From Zanthoxylum bungeanum (lineage: Eukaryota > Streptophyta > Magnoliopsida > Sapindales > Rutaceae): a stretch of DNA of 64,000 nt. The notes under the pieces were generated by a model. That model did not search any database, was not told where the DNA came from, and was given only the letters and a program-made list of their open reading frames with translations. Location of the stretch: contig SKCR01033665.1 of NCBI GenBank assembly GCA_019454045.1, forward strand, positions 186,001 to 250,000, in the 5' to 3' direction. Positions 25,400-35,641 of this stretch are shown here, one piece after another (positions within the stretch are counted from its first letter, which is position 1; each line of letters opens with the position of its first letter). Both the position numbers and the translations under genes were made by a program.

Positions 25400-25552
25400 A
25401 AAATATCCTTTAGAAATGTCCAGCTTTCTAACTTTGCGAGAGAAGGTAAAGCAACATGGTGTCATGACTTAAGATTAATGTAATTTTCTTATTTAATTAA
25501 TCTTTTGCTTTTCTATTTATAAATTGTAACGACTGAGAGATTTACATGCAGG

Positions 25553-26661
25553 TTGAATAAATCATTATATGGTCTCAAACTGGCGCCAAGATATTGGTAT
25601 AAGAGATTTCATTCCTTTATTATTTGTCTCAGGTACAACAAACTTAGTTCAGACCATTATACATATTACAAGAGGTTTGGAAATAATGACTTCATTATCT
25701 TGTTGTTGTATATGGATGACATGTTAGTAGCTGGCCCTAACAAAGATCGACCACAATAATTAAGGGCACATTTAGCTAGGGACTTTGACATGAAGGATCT
25801 GTGACCAAAAAATAAGATTCTAAGGATGCAAATATACCGAGACAGAAATGACAAGAATATTTGACTTTCTCAGAAAAATTACTTGAAGAAAATCTTACGG
25901 CGGTTCGACATGGAAGATTGTAAGCCAATTTCTACCTCACTTCCTATTAATTTCAAGTTATCCTCTTTTATGTGTCCTAGCAATGAAGCTGAGAGGATGA
26001 GATGTCTCGAGTATCGTATGTATCAGCAGTGGGAAGCTTGATGTACGCCACGATTTGTACAAGACCAGACATTGTACAAGCAGTGGGAGCAGTCACTCGT
26101 TTTATGGCAAATCCTGGTAGAGAGCATTGGAATGTTGTTAAGAGGATCCTTAGATATATTAAATGAACCTCAGATGCTGCATTATGTTATGGAGGATTTG
26201 AATTAGTTGTCAGGGGCTACGTGAATTCAGATTTTATATGAGATGTTGATAAAAGAAAATCCACTGTGGGTTATGTGTTTGTACTTGCAGGAGCAACAAT
26301 GAGCTGGGTATCAAAGTTACAGAGTGTTGTGGCTTTGTCTACAACAGAAGCTTAGTACATGACAACTACACAAGCTTGCAAGGAAGTTATTTGATTTCAA
26401 AGGTTATTGGAGGAGCTCGAGCACAAACAAGAGAATATTCCTTTATTTTGTGACTGTCAGAGTGCTTTTTATATTGCATAGAATCCAACCTTTCATTCAA
26501 GAACGAAGCATATAGGGGTACAATACCACTTTGTTCGTGAAGTAGTGGAAGAATGCAGTGTGGACTTGTTAAAGGTACACACCAATGAGAACCTTGCGAC
26601 AAAATGACCAAGCCTATCAATACAGACAAGTTTTTATGGTGTAGATCCTCTTATGATTTAA
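25553..26661 (+). pseudogene. Copia D (Tnt1/Tork-like) RT and RNase H fragment
   Basis: It opens at LNKSLYGLK, the middle of reverse transcriptase, and continues with APRYWYKRF, then YMDDMLVAG (the YxDD catalytic motif, about 25707-25735) and ARDFDMKDL. After frame breaks come TRPDIVQAVGAVTRFMANP (about 26055) and RNase H text with [16 protein letters not shown] and FCDCQSAF, ending GVDPLMI with stop 26659-26661. This motif set is typical of the Tnt1/Tork group. The part upstream of LNKSLYG is absent. The junction is preceded by TTTACATGCAG, which looks like a splice acceptor but may be chance. 25405-25552 is AT-rich and unassigned. Confidence 0.85.
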
Positions 26662-26749
26662 CAAAAACATAAGCAGCTTGAAGACGATAAAGTAGAACTG
26701 ATGGTGTGGAAACTTATTGGTTCTCAATCAAGTTTCCAAGTGGGAGAAT

Positions 26750-27212
26750 TGTTAAAATCAACCCACCGAAAGCAAGCGATAATTGAAAAATTATTGTGGG
26801 TAGGTTTCACATGCTTAAAAGAAAATAATAAAAATAGAATTCATTATTTACATAGTGAATCTCATGCCTATAAATAAAGGTTTCATTTCATTATTTTTTT
26901 CATTCTATTCTCAACCAAATCATCTGTATTCTAAGAGAGAAAATATAGTTTCTTTTTAAGAGTTTGTGACAGAGTTGTAGTTCTCTTATTTTAAGAGAGT
27001 GTGACATTGTTCACTCATTGTGCTTAGAGAGAGGTTGTAACACTATAATGAAATCATTCTACTTTTCTCGTGGATGTTTCTCTCACATTGAGGGTTTTAC
27101 CATGTTAAATTTGTGTCTCATTGTTTTATTTTATTGTTAAGATTTATGGTAGGCTAAGTCTCCTAATTATTTTTGTACTGTTATATGGTAGACAAAACCT
27201 TCTGAACTAACA
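26750..27212 (+). repeat. 3' LTR of Copia D
   Basis: It begins TGTTAAAATC after the polypurine tract AAGTGGGAGAAT and ends GAACTAACA. The length of 463 bp fits short Tnt1-type LTRs. The end is provisional, since CCTAACA at 27267 is an alternative and no partner LTR is present. Confidence 0.65.
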
Positions 27213-28214
27213 ATTATTCTCAATTTCACTTTACTTTTGTGCCAGCTTCAGCCCACGATCCCCTAACACTAAGCACAAATTTTATCATTTTCTTTCAAGT
27301 TTCCAAAACTTGTTTTAAAATAAAAATGGGCACCCTCTTTCCAGAAAGATAAATTAAGGGGCAATCCTTTGTGAGGGTAGAAAAATCCAAATAGATAAAT
27401 TAAGGGGCAATCTACTTAGTGAGGGTAGAAAAATCCAAATTTAACTCTCTTTTTTTTTAAATAATAATAATTTAAGAGTCGAGTTGGATTTAAGTAAAAA
27501 AATCGAGTCCGGTTTAGGCCTGATTTCATTATAAAATATTTTTCATTATATAAATTAATTCTTAATTCTAAATACATATACTTATAATTAAATTTTTAAA
27601 TGTTAATAAAAAACACTAAAACAAATTAAAATTTTTAATTTTTAATTTTCTTAATTTTTCAATATTAAAAGAATTAAAAAAATAATTAATTTTCAAAAAA
27701 AATAAAAAATTTATTTCTAAAACGGCTGGTCCTTGCCACTCCTACATCCAGTAAAGGGATATGAGTATTTATAGGAGGAACATGTTTAAAATTTAAAATT
27801 AATATTTTATTTGTTTTAAAATTTTAATAAATGATTTTAAATTTAATGGTCATGTTTCAATCTTTTACTTTTCTAATTAATAGTAATTTTAGAATACATA
27901 ATAATTGTACCTGGGTTGAATTATTTTTTATGATTATGTCCCTGATCGGTTTACCACAACGGGCCATCATGCGAGAATCTTTTCCCCTTCATACAGTAAT
28001 CTTAGCCATTCTCAAGTGGTAATTTCAGGTCGCCTCATGCCACGTATTTTATGTTTACAAAACAAATTATTTTATAACTATGTATAACATTATATGTCGT
28101 ATAGCAAACATTACAAGTATAATATTCTTTTGTTTAAAAATGCCTATTCATAATTAAGAAATCTTTTTTTATTCAGCATTCGCACAGATCGCACTTACAT
28201 ATTGCATTCATATC
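27213..28214. other. AT-rich spacer with a 46-bp tandem duplication
   Basis: No gene seen. AGATAAATTAAGGGGCAATC begins at 27347 and again at 27393, a direct tandem copy that also contains GTGAGGGTAGAAAAATCC. 27530-27720 is almost only A and T. The last five bases, ATATC (28210-28214), are the target duplication of element E. Confidence 0.6.
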
Positions 28215-29009
28215 TGTTGATGGTGTTTTTTAAGCACTATGATATTTAAGCAGTACGATAGGGGTAAAAAGGTAACTCTCTTCTTGATCGAGATCACTAA
28301 TGCCGACCCGACCATTCGATGTTGCATACGCCAACGGTAAGGGGCCGAGCACTTGGTGATCAGTGACCGACCACTTAAGATCGGATGACCGGACATTATC
28401 AGATCGATATCAGCATTCTCAGTTCAGAGGACCATTGTGACAGACCTCATAAAGACCGACCAGATAGCGAGATATGCTCCAGATGATAAGTTATCATATT
28501 CTTATGGGATAAAGAGATAAGTTATCATATTCTTATGGGATAAGGAGATAAGTTATCTTATTCTTATGGGATAAGGAGATAAGTTATCCTACTTTCATGG
28601 GGAAAGGTTGATGAGTCAGTATCCTAATAGGATATGAGAAGTGAAGATAGTTTTCAACTAGGAATCCTTATGGGAAAAATAATATGATTTCTTCACTATT
28701 ATAAATAGGAGGGGAAAGTGTAAGTAAAGGAACATCAAGATCAGAATCATGACGATCAGACTTATAAACACAAAACAGAGCAGAGAAGCTTATTTCAGTA
28801 ATAAAGTATCACATGTTCTGTGCCCGTGGACGTAGGTTGGATCTGATCAGCCGAACCACGTTAAATCTCTTTGTCGATTGGCGTATTTGTCTGTCATTTG
28901 CTAAGTTTGCTTTTGGTTCCCCCATAACCGAACAAATTCACTATTGAGGGAAGATTGTCTCGGGAGTAATATTCTGATATTGCGCTAAGACCAAAATCAG
29001 CCGTCAACA
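28215..29009 (+). repeat. 5' LTR of element E
   Basis: 795 bp. The U3 contains four 31-bp tandem units and a TATA box TATAAATA at 28700-28707. It is nearly identical to the 3' LTR at 30498-31291. Confidence 0.92.
28485..28598 (+). promoter_or_regulatory. 31-bp repeats with palindrome GATAAGTTATC upstream of LTR TATA box
   Basis: GATAAGTTATC starts at 28485, 28516, 28547 and 28578, exactly 31 bases apart, about 100-200 bases upstream of TATAAATA. GATAAG is the plant I-box type GATA motif; a role as enhancer is inference. The 3' LTR has the same array with one copy mutated. Confidence 0.6.
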
Positions 29010-29027
29010 GTTAGCGCCGTCTGTGGG
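29010..29027 (+). other. Primer binding site of element E
   Basis: GTTAGCGCCGTCTGTGGG directly follows the 5' LTR. The GGCGCCGTCTGTGGGGA type is common in plant Gypsy and related non-autonomous elements. I could not assign the primer tRNA with certainty. Confidence 0.65.
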
Positions 29028-29112
29028 GAATGTTACAAAAAGCAGCTCGCGTGGTAAGACGATGGCATAAGATGGAAATCACCGGTCGTCAGGGAGTTCA
29101 ACAGTAGATTGG

Positions 29113-29289
29113 ATGGAGAAGATGGAGAAAAATATGAGGAAAGATAGGGAGGAAAATCAAATCCTTCTAAAATCCATGATGGACAAACTGGAGAGGATAG
29201 AAGAGACGAATAATGAGGGGCTTGAAGCCGGAGCCAGTCGGAGAAGAGGCGAAAAAGTGGAAGGCAACGGATCCAAAAAATGTGAGTAA
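29113..29289 (+). CDS. 58-aa coiled-coil Gag-like remnant of element E
   Basis: ATG at 29113, stop TAA at 29287-29289. The predicted product is highly charged, with a heptad-like stretch (MEKNMRKDREENQILLKSM) followed by LERIEE and a basic RRRGEK segment. It lies where gag would start after the primer binding site, so I read it as the truncated N-terminus of a Gypsy Gag. No zinc knuckle follows, and the tandem array begins within 100 bases. The protein may not be made. Confidence 0.45.
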   Translation: MEKMEKNMRKDREENQILLKSMMDKLERIEETNNEGLEAGASRRRGEKVEGNGSKKCE

Positions 29290-29369
29290 GACCTCTTCTG
29301 TCTTAGGCTGACATTTGATTATGCTTGTTTGTTATGGCCCACACAATGGTTTTGATATTTGTTTTACGG

Positions 29370-29635
29370 CTCGGGTCTGCTCTTATACCGCCGAGACCGA
29401 TGTTTCTTTCCGGCTCAGGTCTGCTCTTGTACCACCGAGATCGATGTTTGTTTCGGCTCGGGGCTGGATTTTGTTCCGCCAAGGCCACTTGTTTATTCAG
29501 CTCTGGGCTGGATTTCGTTCCGCCAAGGCCGCTTGGTTATTCAGCTCGGGGCAGGATTTCGTTCCGCCGAGGCCACTTGTTTATTCACATCGAGGCTGGA
29601 TTTCGTTCCGCCGAGGCCACTTGTTTATTCAGCTC
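29370..29635 (+). repeat. 44-bp tandem array in element E
   Basis: The phrase TTCCGCC with GAGGCCACTTGTTTATTC recurs at about 29474, 29518, 29562 and 29605 (period 43-44). Two more diverged units lie upstream from 29370. All three plus-strand frames are partly open because the repeat lacks stops, which gives misleading ORFs. Confidence 0.85.
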
Positions 29636-30285
29636 GGGGCGGGTTACGTCCCACCGAGTCGGCTTCTTTGGACTAGGGATGTAACATTCCCCCAGAGCCA
29701 AGTCTTTCTTTCAGCTCGGGGTCGGGTTACGTCCCACCGAGTCGGCTTCTTTGGACTGGGGATGTAACATTCCCCCAGAGCCAAGTCTTTCTTTCGGGGT
29801 CGGGTTATGTCCCACCGAGTCGGCTTCTTTGGGCTGGGGATGTAACATTCCCCCAGAGCCAAATATTTCTTTCAGCTCGGGGTCGGGTTACGTCCCACCG
29901 AGTCGGCTTCTTTGGACTGGGGATGTAACATTCCCCCAGAGCCAAGTCTTTCTTTCAGCTCAGGGTTAGGTTACCTCCCACCGAGTCAGCTTCTTTGGAT
30001 TAGGGATGTAACATTCCCCAGAGCCAAGTCTTTCTTTCAGCTCGGGGTCGGGTTACGTCCCACCGAGTCGGCTTCTTTGGACTGGGGATGTAACATTCCC
30101 TCCAGAGCCAAGTCTTTCTTCAGCTCGGGGTCGGGATACGTCCCACCGAGAGACTTATCATCGGCATGGGATCGGAGCATCTCCCCTATGGTCGGCCCTC
30201 TATTGGTCTGGGGAGGGGAGATTTCCCAAAGCCAAATGTTCTCAGCTCGGGGTCGGGTTACATCCCACCGAGTCGATCGTCATCA
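29636..30285 (+). repeat. 83-bp tandem array in element E
   Basis: CCCACCGAGTCGG starts near 29650, 29733, 29811, 29894, 29977, 30059, 30142 and 30264, mostly 82-83 apart. Each unit includes CAGCTCGGGGTCGGGTTA, TTCTTTGGACTGGGGATG and AACATTCCCCCAGAGCC. CTCGG and CCGAG halves could pair within a unit. Confidence 0.9.
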
Positions 30286-30497
30286 GCCTAAGGGCAAAGC
30301 ATTTTTTCCACGGGTAGATATCGGGATCCTCGTTGACTGAGCACATGAAGGTGGCAGGAGGGACCAGATTTGCAGCCAATGCATTTTTCTCTGCGGTTCC
30401 TGGAGTGACCACCGACGGATTCATCGGCACACCATCTTTTTTTATAGTTCCCGGCATCAACTCGCAAACTCGTTGTTACCGAGAACTAGAGGATAGA

Positions 30498-31291
30498 TGT
30501 TGATGGTGTTTTTTAAGCAGTATGATAATAAGCAGTACGACAGGGGTAAAAGGGTAACTCCCTTCTTGATCGAGACCACTAATGCCGACCCGACCATTCG
30601 ATGTTGCATACGCCAACGGTAAGGGGCCGAGCACTTGGTGATCAATGACCGACCACTTAAGATCGGATGACCGGGCAATATCAGATCGATATCAGCATTC
30701 TCAGTTCAGAGGACCATTGTGACCGACCTCATAAAGACCGACCAGATAGCGAGATATGCTCCAGATGATAAGTTAATCTATTCTTATGGGATAAAGAGAT
30801 AAGTTATCATATTCTTATGAGGTTAGGAGATAAGTTATCTTATTCTTATGGGATAAGGAGATAAATTATCCTACTTTCATGGGGAAAGGTTGATGAGTCA
30901 GTATTCTAATAGGATATGGGAAGTGAAGGTAGTTTTCAACTAGGAATCCTTATGGGAAAATGAATATGATTTCTTCACTATTATAAATAGGAGGGGAAAA
31001 TGTAAGTAAATGAACATCAAGATCAGAATCATGACGATCAGACTTGTAAACACAAAACAGAGCAGAAAATCTTATTTCAGTAATAAAGTATCACCCGTTC
31101 TGTGCCCGTGGACGTAGGTTGGATCTGATCCGCCGAACCACGTTAAATCTCTTTGTCGATTGGCGTATTTGTCTGTCTTTTGCTAAGTTTGCTTTTGGTT
31201 CCCCCATAACCGAACAAATTCACTATTGAGGGAGGATTGTCTCGTGAGTAATATTCCGATATTGCCATAAGACCAAAATCAGCTGTCAACA
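30498..31291 (+). repeat. 3' LTR of element E
   Basis: 794 bp, TGTTGATGG to GTCAACA, followed by the target duplication ATATC. It differs from the 5' LTR by few substitutions by eye. Confidence 0.92.
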
Positions 31292-31296
31292 ATATC

Positions 31297-31687
31297 TATT
31301 TAATAATTACAACAACAACAAAAATTAAAAAATATACATGGTATAGTTGATTGATTAAAGAATTTTTTTTTTTTTTTTTTTTTGACCTTTATATAAATTT
31401 TATTCTCAATTTAAATGAAAAAAATATACATGGTATAGTTTTATTGGGTTGGCCATCAAGCTCAGCTCGAGGCCACAACAGCTAAAGTGAGGGTAGATAG
31501 CTGCAGAACTCAAGCCGTGAGCCCGCCACTGCATTTTGATAGGCTTCACGATCCAAAAATAACACCATTGGACGAATATGTCCCTTATTAATGATTTTGT
31601 TGTCTTCTTGTGTTTTTTATTAAATTTTAAACCCTCAATGGTCAAAACCAAACTTTACATGTGTAGGTATAAAAAGTGTGAGGATTC
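31297..31687. other. Unassigned spacer with a long poly-T run
   Basis: A run of about 22 T at 31361-31384 followed by GACC could be the poly-A tail of a minus-strand retrosequence. The phrase AAATATACATGGTATAGTT occurs on both sides of it (about 31330 and 31422), which would fit a target duplication. No protein domain is seen. Confidence 0.4.
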
Positions 31688-32955
31688 TTTTTTTTTTGTT
31701 TTTTTGAAACAAACTTATCATTGATTAAGCAAGAAACAGAACTTGTGAGCTTCAACATTACAAATTCCTACCACATGACTGATTTTGAAAGAATCTCTCT
31801 CACGAGTCAACTCATCAATTTCAGAAATTCTCCTTAAAACTTGAATCCATTCCTTCTATCAGTCTCACCACATTTATGGAGTCGGATTCCATCATGATTG
31901 GCCCTAGGCCAACATCGGCTTCCACCAGCTTCACGTCCCCATTGAATATAATATTTTGAACTTGCCACAGCTCTGATATCACCATTATGGTTTCACATAA
32001 TAGCCCCCAGCCCTGCTCTTCTAGATGTTGAATCTGTTGCGGCGTCGACATTTAACTTCAACCAGTTCACTGGGGGAGGGTTCCATGCTTGGGTTGTGTC
32101 CTCCTTTTCTTGAGCTTCTTGGTTCTTGATTTCGTGTCTACAACTTCTGGATGAGTCACATAAAGTTGCTGCTATGATGAGAATTTTTAGGGCATCTATT
32201 TTCTTTTTCTCAAAAAAGAAATCATTTTGTGCGTTCCAGATTGCCCAAACCAGGATAGCAAGATGCTCCACCTCTGTTTTTGTCAACGACTCTATGGCAT
32301 TATGAATAACAATATCCCAGAGTCCATGTCCTTTATTCTTCAAAATCAGCTCAAGAAAGGGGGATTGCTTCCAGACATGGCGCACTGCTGACATATTGGT
32401 GAGTCCACCACTTTCATTATATGCAGCTTATGAGCAGTTGGCAGCATATTGGAGAGTGCTCTCCAGATAAATATTTTGATTTTTGGTGGGATAGCCAATG
32501 ACCAAATAGTTTTCCATTCCTTGTGCCTGTAAGCAGCAGCTTGTATCTTCCTTGATCTGTCATTGCTGTTCTTGGCTGCCTAATGCTTAGAATTTGGGCT
32601 ACATCCTCAGGCAAAAAAATAAAAAAAAAAAGCTGATTTAGCAATTCCACGTTCCACTGATTATTTTTCTTGATCAGCATACTAACATTTGCATCTGCAG
32701 GTAGCGTCTGAGGAATGAACGGACGAAAAGTATACGGTCGTGGGAGCCAATTACTTCGATAAATCAAGACTTTTCTCCATTGCCTATCTTCCACCTCAAG
32801 CCTTTGTGCAGGACTTCTCTACCCCATAGCATGCTTCTCCACACGAAAGGAGGGATTGCTGCCAATCTTTGCTTTAAAAAAAATCCCCATTCTTGAAATA
32901 CCGAGCTTTTAGAATCCTTGCTATCAGGGAATTCGGGTCTTGCAAAACACACTTT
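31688..32955 (-). pseudogene. L1-type LINE fragment: RT end, zf-RVT, RNase H
   Basis: Reading leftward, PPFVWRSMLWGREVL and GLRWKIGNGE (about 32855-32765) are the conserved block after plant LINE reverse transcriptase. WLPRPYTFRP follows after a frame break. IPPKIKIFIWRALSNMLPT (about 32500-32440) is the zinc-binding zf-RVT domain. PPVNWLKLNVDAA (about 32070) begins the plant RNase H-like RVT_3 domain. The copy is 5'-truncated, has several stops and frameshifts, and ends in an A-rich tail (plus-strand T runs at 31688-31706). Such 5' truncation is usual for LINEs. I did not find a convincing target duplication. Confidence 0.8.
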
Positions 32956-32975
32956 TTTTTTTTTGTTTGCAGGAC

Positions 32976-33756
32976 TCAGGTCGAATTTAATATATAAGGA
33001 AAATCAATTTTATAAACTGAAAATATTGGGTTTCATTACAATCTCAGATTAAAGGTTTAGTTACTACACATGCTCAAAAACTCTAAATAAATAATCAATG
33101 GTAAACGAAACATCAAAAAAGTAAAGGGAAGAAGAAACTTTGTCGAGATCGTCAGTCCTTCGTTTCCTACTGTTGAGTTATGTGCTTATGCTTGCCTGAT
33201 ATGCTTTGTTTTCTCTCAAGAATCACTTTGGATGCTGCAAAATTAGGTTATGAGAGTCTCCCCTGGTTTTGGAATGAGTTTTAGCTTATATAAGAAGTCT
33301 TATGGATGTTTCCTTGTTGAAGACGATTCTAATTTACGCAAATAACGTTGCGACGCAGATGGATTGGCTTCACAACACTCGATTTCTTCATCGGTGCGTC
33401 GCGACGCGTCATAGCCGTCGCAAAGCACATTTGGCCTTCATCGGCGTGTCGTGACACGCCCATCGCTGAACTCTATGTCTGTTTTTTCTTAATGTGCGTG
33501 TCTCGACGCACAATCCAGCATCGGGCCACGCGTTTTCACTCAGAATTTAACCCAATTTGCGTCGGGACGCACGATTTGACTCTGAATTTACTTCATATTT
33601 TGTCGTTATCATCCCTCGTTGATTTCATTGAGTCTCGATATCATTTTAACCTGCAAAATAAACCCAAAACACATCAAAACCTCATAAAAATCGAGATAAC
33701 TCTCAAAACATCAAGCTAGAGGGGCGTGCAAATATATGCATATTGTTTGCTCATCA
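32976..33756 (-). repeat. Athila-like LTR J, truncated
   Basis: On the minus strand it starts TGATGAGCAAACAATATGC at 33756, just after a purine-rich GTTAAGTTTTGGGTG tract. Its first 150 bases resemble the start of the F1 and F2 LTRs (TGATGAG, then a GTTTTG..GTGTTTTG..TTATTTTGCAG block). A TATA box is at 33292-33285. Four variants of the palindrome GCGTCGCGACGC lie at about 33396, 33450, 33499 and 33558. The downstream end is lost near the LINE. Confidence 0.65.
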
Positions 33757-34620
33757 CACCCAAAACTTAACATTTTGCTAGTCCTCAAACAAAACAAAAA
33801 AAGTAAAATAAATTAAAATAAAGCAATTAACTTAAGCCACTTTTGTAGGGATCACGATTGCATTTAGCGTATGCAACAAGCCTTTAAACCTCTAGGTGGC
33901 CCTAGTGGACGAGTTGTAGTCTCGTGAGGGCTTACAGCGACGACACCCATAAACTTCATTTAACATGCACATGTATTCACACAAAAATAAAATAGTCATA
34001 ATAGTTATACATAACATTATCCTCAAAGAGTGCTCAGTAATGAAACCAAAGAACCTTCAAAGTATAATTTATCTAAGTTAGACTCACAATATGTGTGTAA
34101 AGGTTTGGTCACAACTTGAATCCTTAGAAAGCCAACTTAGTGATTTTGTCTCAAAAATTGGGATCTGATGAGTCAAACCAACCTAAATATCTCAAAAGTG
34201 TTTTGTATTTGCATATTAAGCTCAAGATGATATGAATTTTTTTAAGTCACCTACCCTTTAAGACATCATTTCTCCTTATGGTGGTCCTAACACTCGCCCA
34301 TGGGTAACTTCACGCTTATCGATTATATTTATAGGTGGTGTATTTCTTTATTTTCAAAATATTTTTCTTTTCAACTAATTTCATTCTTCCATTTTGTTTT
34401 GTTTTTTGTTTTTTGTTTTTAAATTTAGCCATACCCTAAATCATAAATAATTGCAAACAAAGACAGATATCTAAGCAAACGGTCATTCATCGTCAAACAA
34501 TTTTCTTAACTAATTACTTTGCCAATTTCCTTGGTTCTTACTGCTAGAAACCTACTTTTAAGTGCATACGAGTCTAACCTAGATCATCTGCTCAAGGCAT
34601 CATATAAAAGTAAATTACGT
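33757..34620 (-). other. Athila-like 3' UTR of element J
   Basis: Noncoding. The minus-strand text GAGGACTAGCAAAATG just before the LTR is a conserved phrase upstream of the 3' LTR in Athila and related plant Gypsy elements. No ORF with a domain is present. Confidence 0.5.
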
Positions 34621-35641
34621 AAATATTTGTAATGACCGGCAATCTCGACTACTGTTATGTTATGAGACGAGTGATTAATAATATAAAATTATGGTCGGAC
34701 ACATATACACTCCTGAAATGATTTTGGGAACAATAAGTAAACTCCTCGAAATTCCGATACGAGATTGTATGATGTACCACTCTGGACATCTCATGGTATT
34801 TGGGCCATAACTTTCTCATACGAACTCTGATTCTTATGAATTTTATATCGCCGGAAATCTGAGATGGAGACCTACAACTTCTGCATTGAATATTTTTCCA
34901 AATTAGAATCATAAATAAGTCAAAAACAAAAGTCATAAATCTGGGTGAATAGCGCCGCAGACCCATCTAGAAAAATCTCAATAATTCTCCACATTTCTAA
35001 AATCTTCTCCAATTTCATTAATTTCATATAACCCCGAGTATAAAAAAGGGGGGGTACTATTCAATATTTTAAAAATAAGAAAAAAAAAAGAAAGAAAGAA
35101 GAGAAAACGTGAAACAAAAAAAGAAGGAAGAAATAATGAGAAAAAAGAAGAAAGAAAGAAGGAGGAAGAAGAAGGAAAAAAAGGGGAGACTAATACTATT
35201 CCCCACAAGCTAGAAGGAAGTTGAAAACCATTGAAAGCTTGGAGAGTGGTGGAAATCAAAGGAAAAGAGGTAAGGTCATCTTGACCCAAATTTTAGATTG
35301 AGAAATTTTATTAATTTGATGATATATGAATGCTAGTAGCACCTTAGGGATTGTGTTTAGTGGCATAATAAACATGGAATTTATTGTGTTAAGTAAAGAC
35401 CAAATAGGTGAAACCCTAAGTATTGAGCTAGATGGACTATAAGATTGAAGGGTTAAGTTGGATTGAAGAGCGTTGGTTTAACAAGAATTTACATTGAAGT
35501 TTAAGGAATTGATGAGTAAAAATTGTAGTGTGGAAGTATGGGAAGAGTGTTGAGCAAACTAGGCATGGAAAATAGAAGTCAAGACCTGAAATTGGCCTTG
35601 CGTCACGACGTATAACGCTCTACGTCGCGACGCAAACTTGG
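34621..35641. other. Unassigned LTR-like sequence with purine tract
   Basis: Text such as CCATAACTTTCTCATACG and ATCTGAGATGGAGACC is of the kind seen in plant Gypsy LTRs, but I cannot bound an element. 35070-35196 is almost pure purine on the plus strand (AAG/GAA-rich). The palindrome appears as TACGTCGCGACGCA near 35620. The last five bases, CTTGG, should be one half of the Copia G target duplication. Confidence 0.4.

Larger units (their letters stand above)
28215..31291 (+). mobile_element. Non-autonomous LTR element E, complete
   Basis: 3077 bp with LTRs of 795 and 794 bp that start TGTTGATGG and end GTCAACA. The flanking 5-bp duplication ATATC is at 28210-28214 and 31292-31296. A primer binding site follows the 5' LTR and a purine tract (GAGAACTAGAGGATAGA) precedes the 3' LTR. 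The internal 1.5 kb has only a 58-codon Gag-like frame and two tandem arrays, with no protease, RT or integrase. It must therefore have moved with proteins of another element. The primer-site type suggests a Gypsy helper. Confidence 0.9.

Noticed and set aside
25541..25553. Possible splice acceptor TTTACATGCAG before the Copia D RT fragment, suggesting RT exonised in a host gene
   Set aside because: No upstream exon or donor can be seen, and the fragment has several stops. A deletion breakpoint in a dead element is simpler.
29315..30340. Several overlapping open frames of 70-150 codons, plus others on the minus strand
   Set aside because: They lie in all three frames of the 44-bp and 83-bp arrays and encode repeated text without any domain. 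Lack of stops in the repeat unit explains them.
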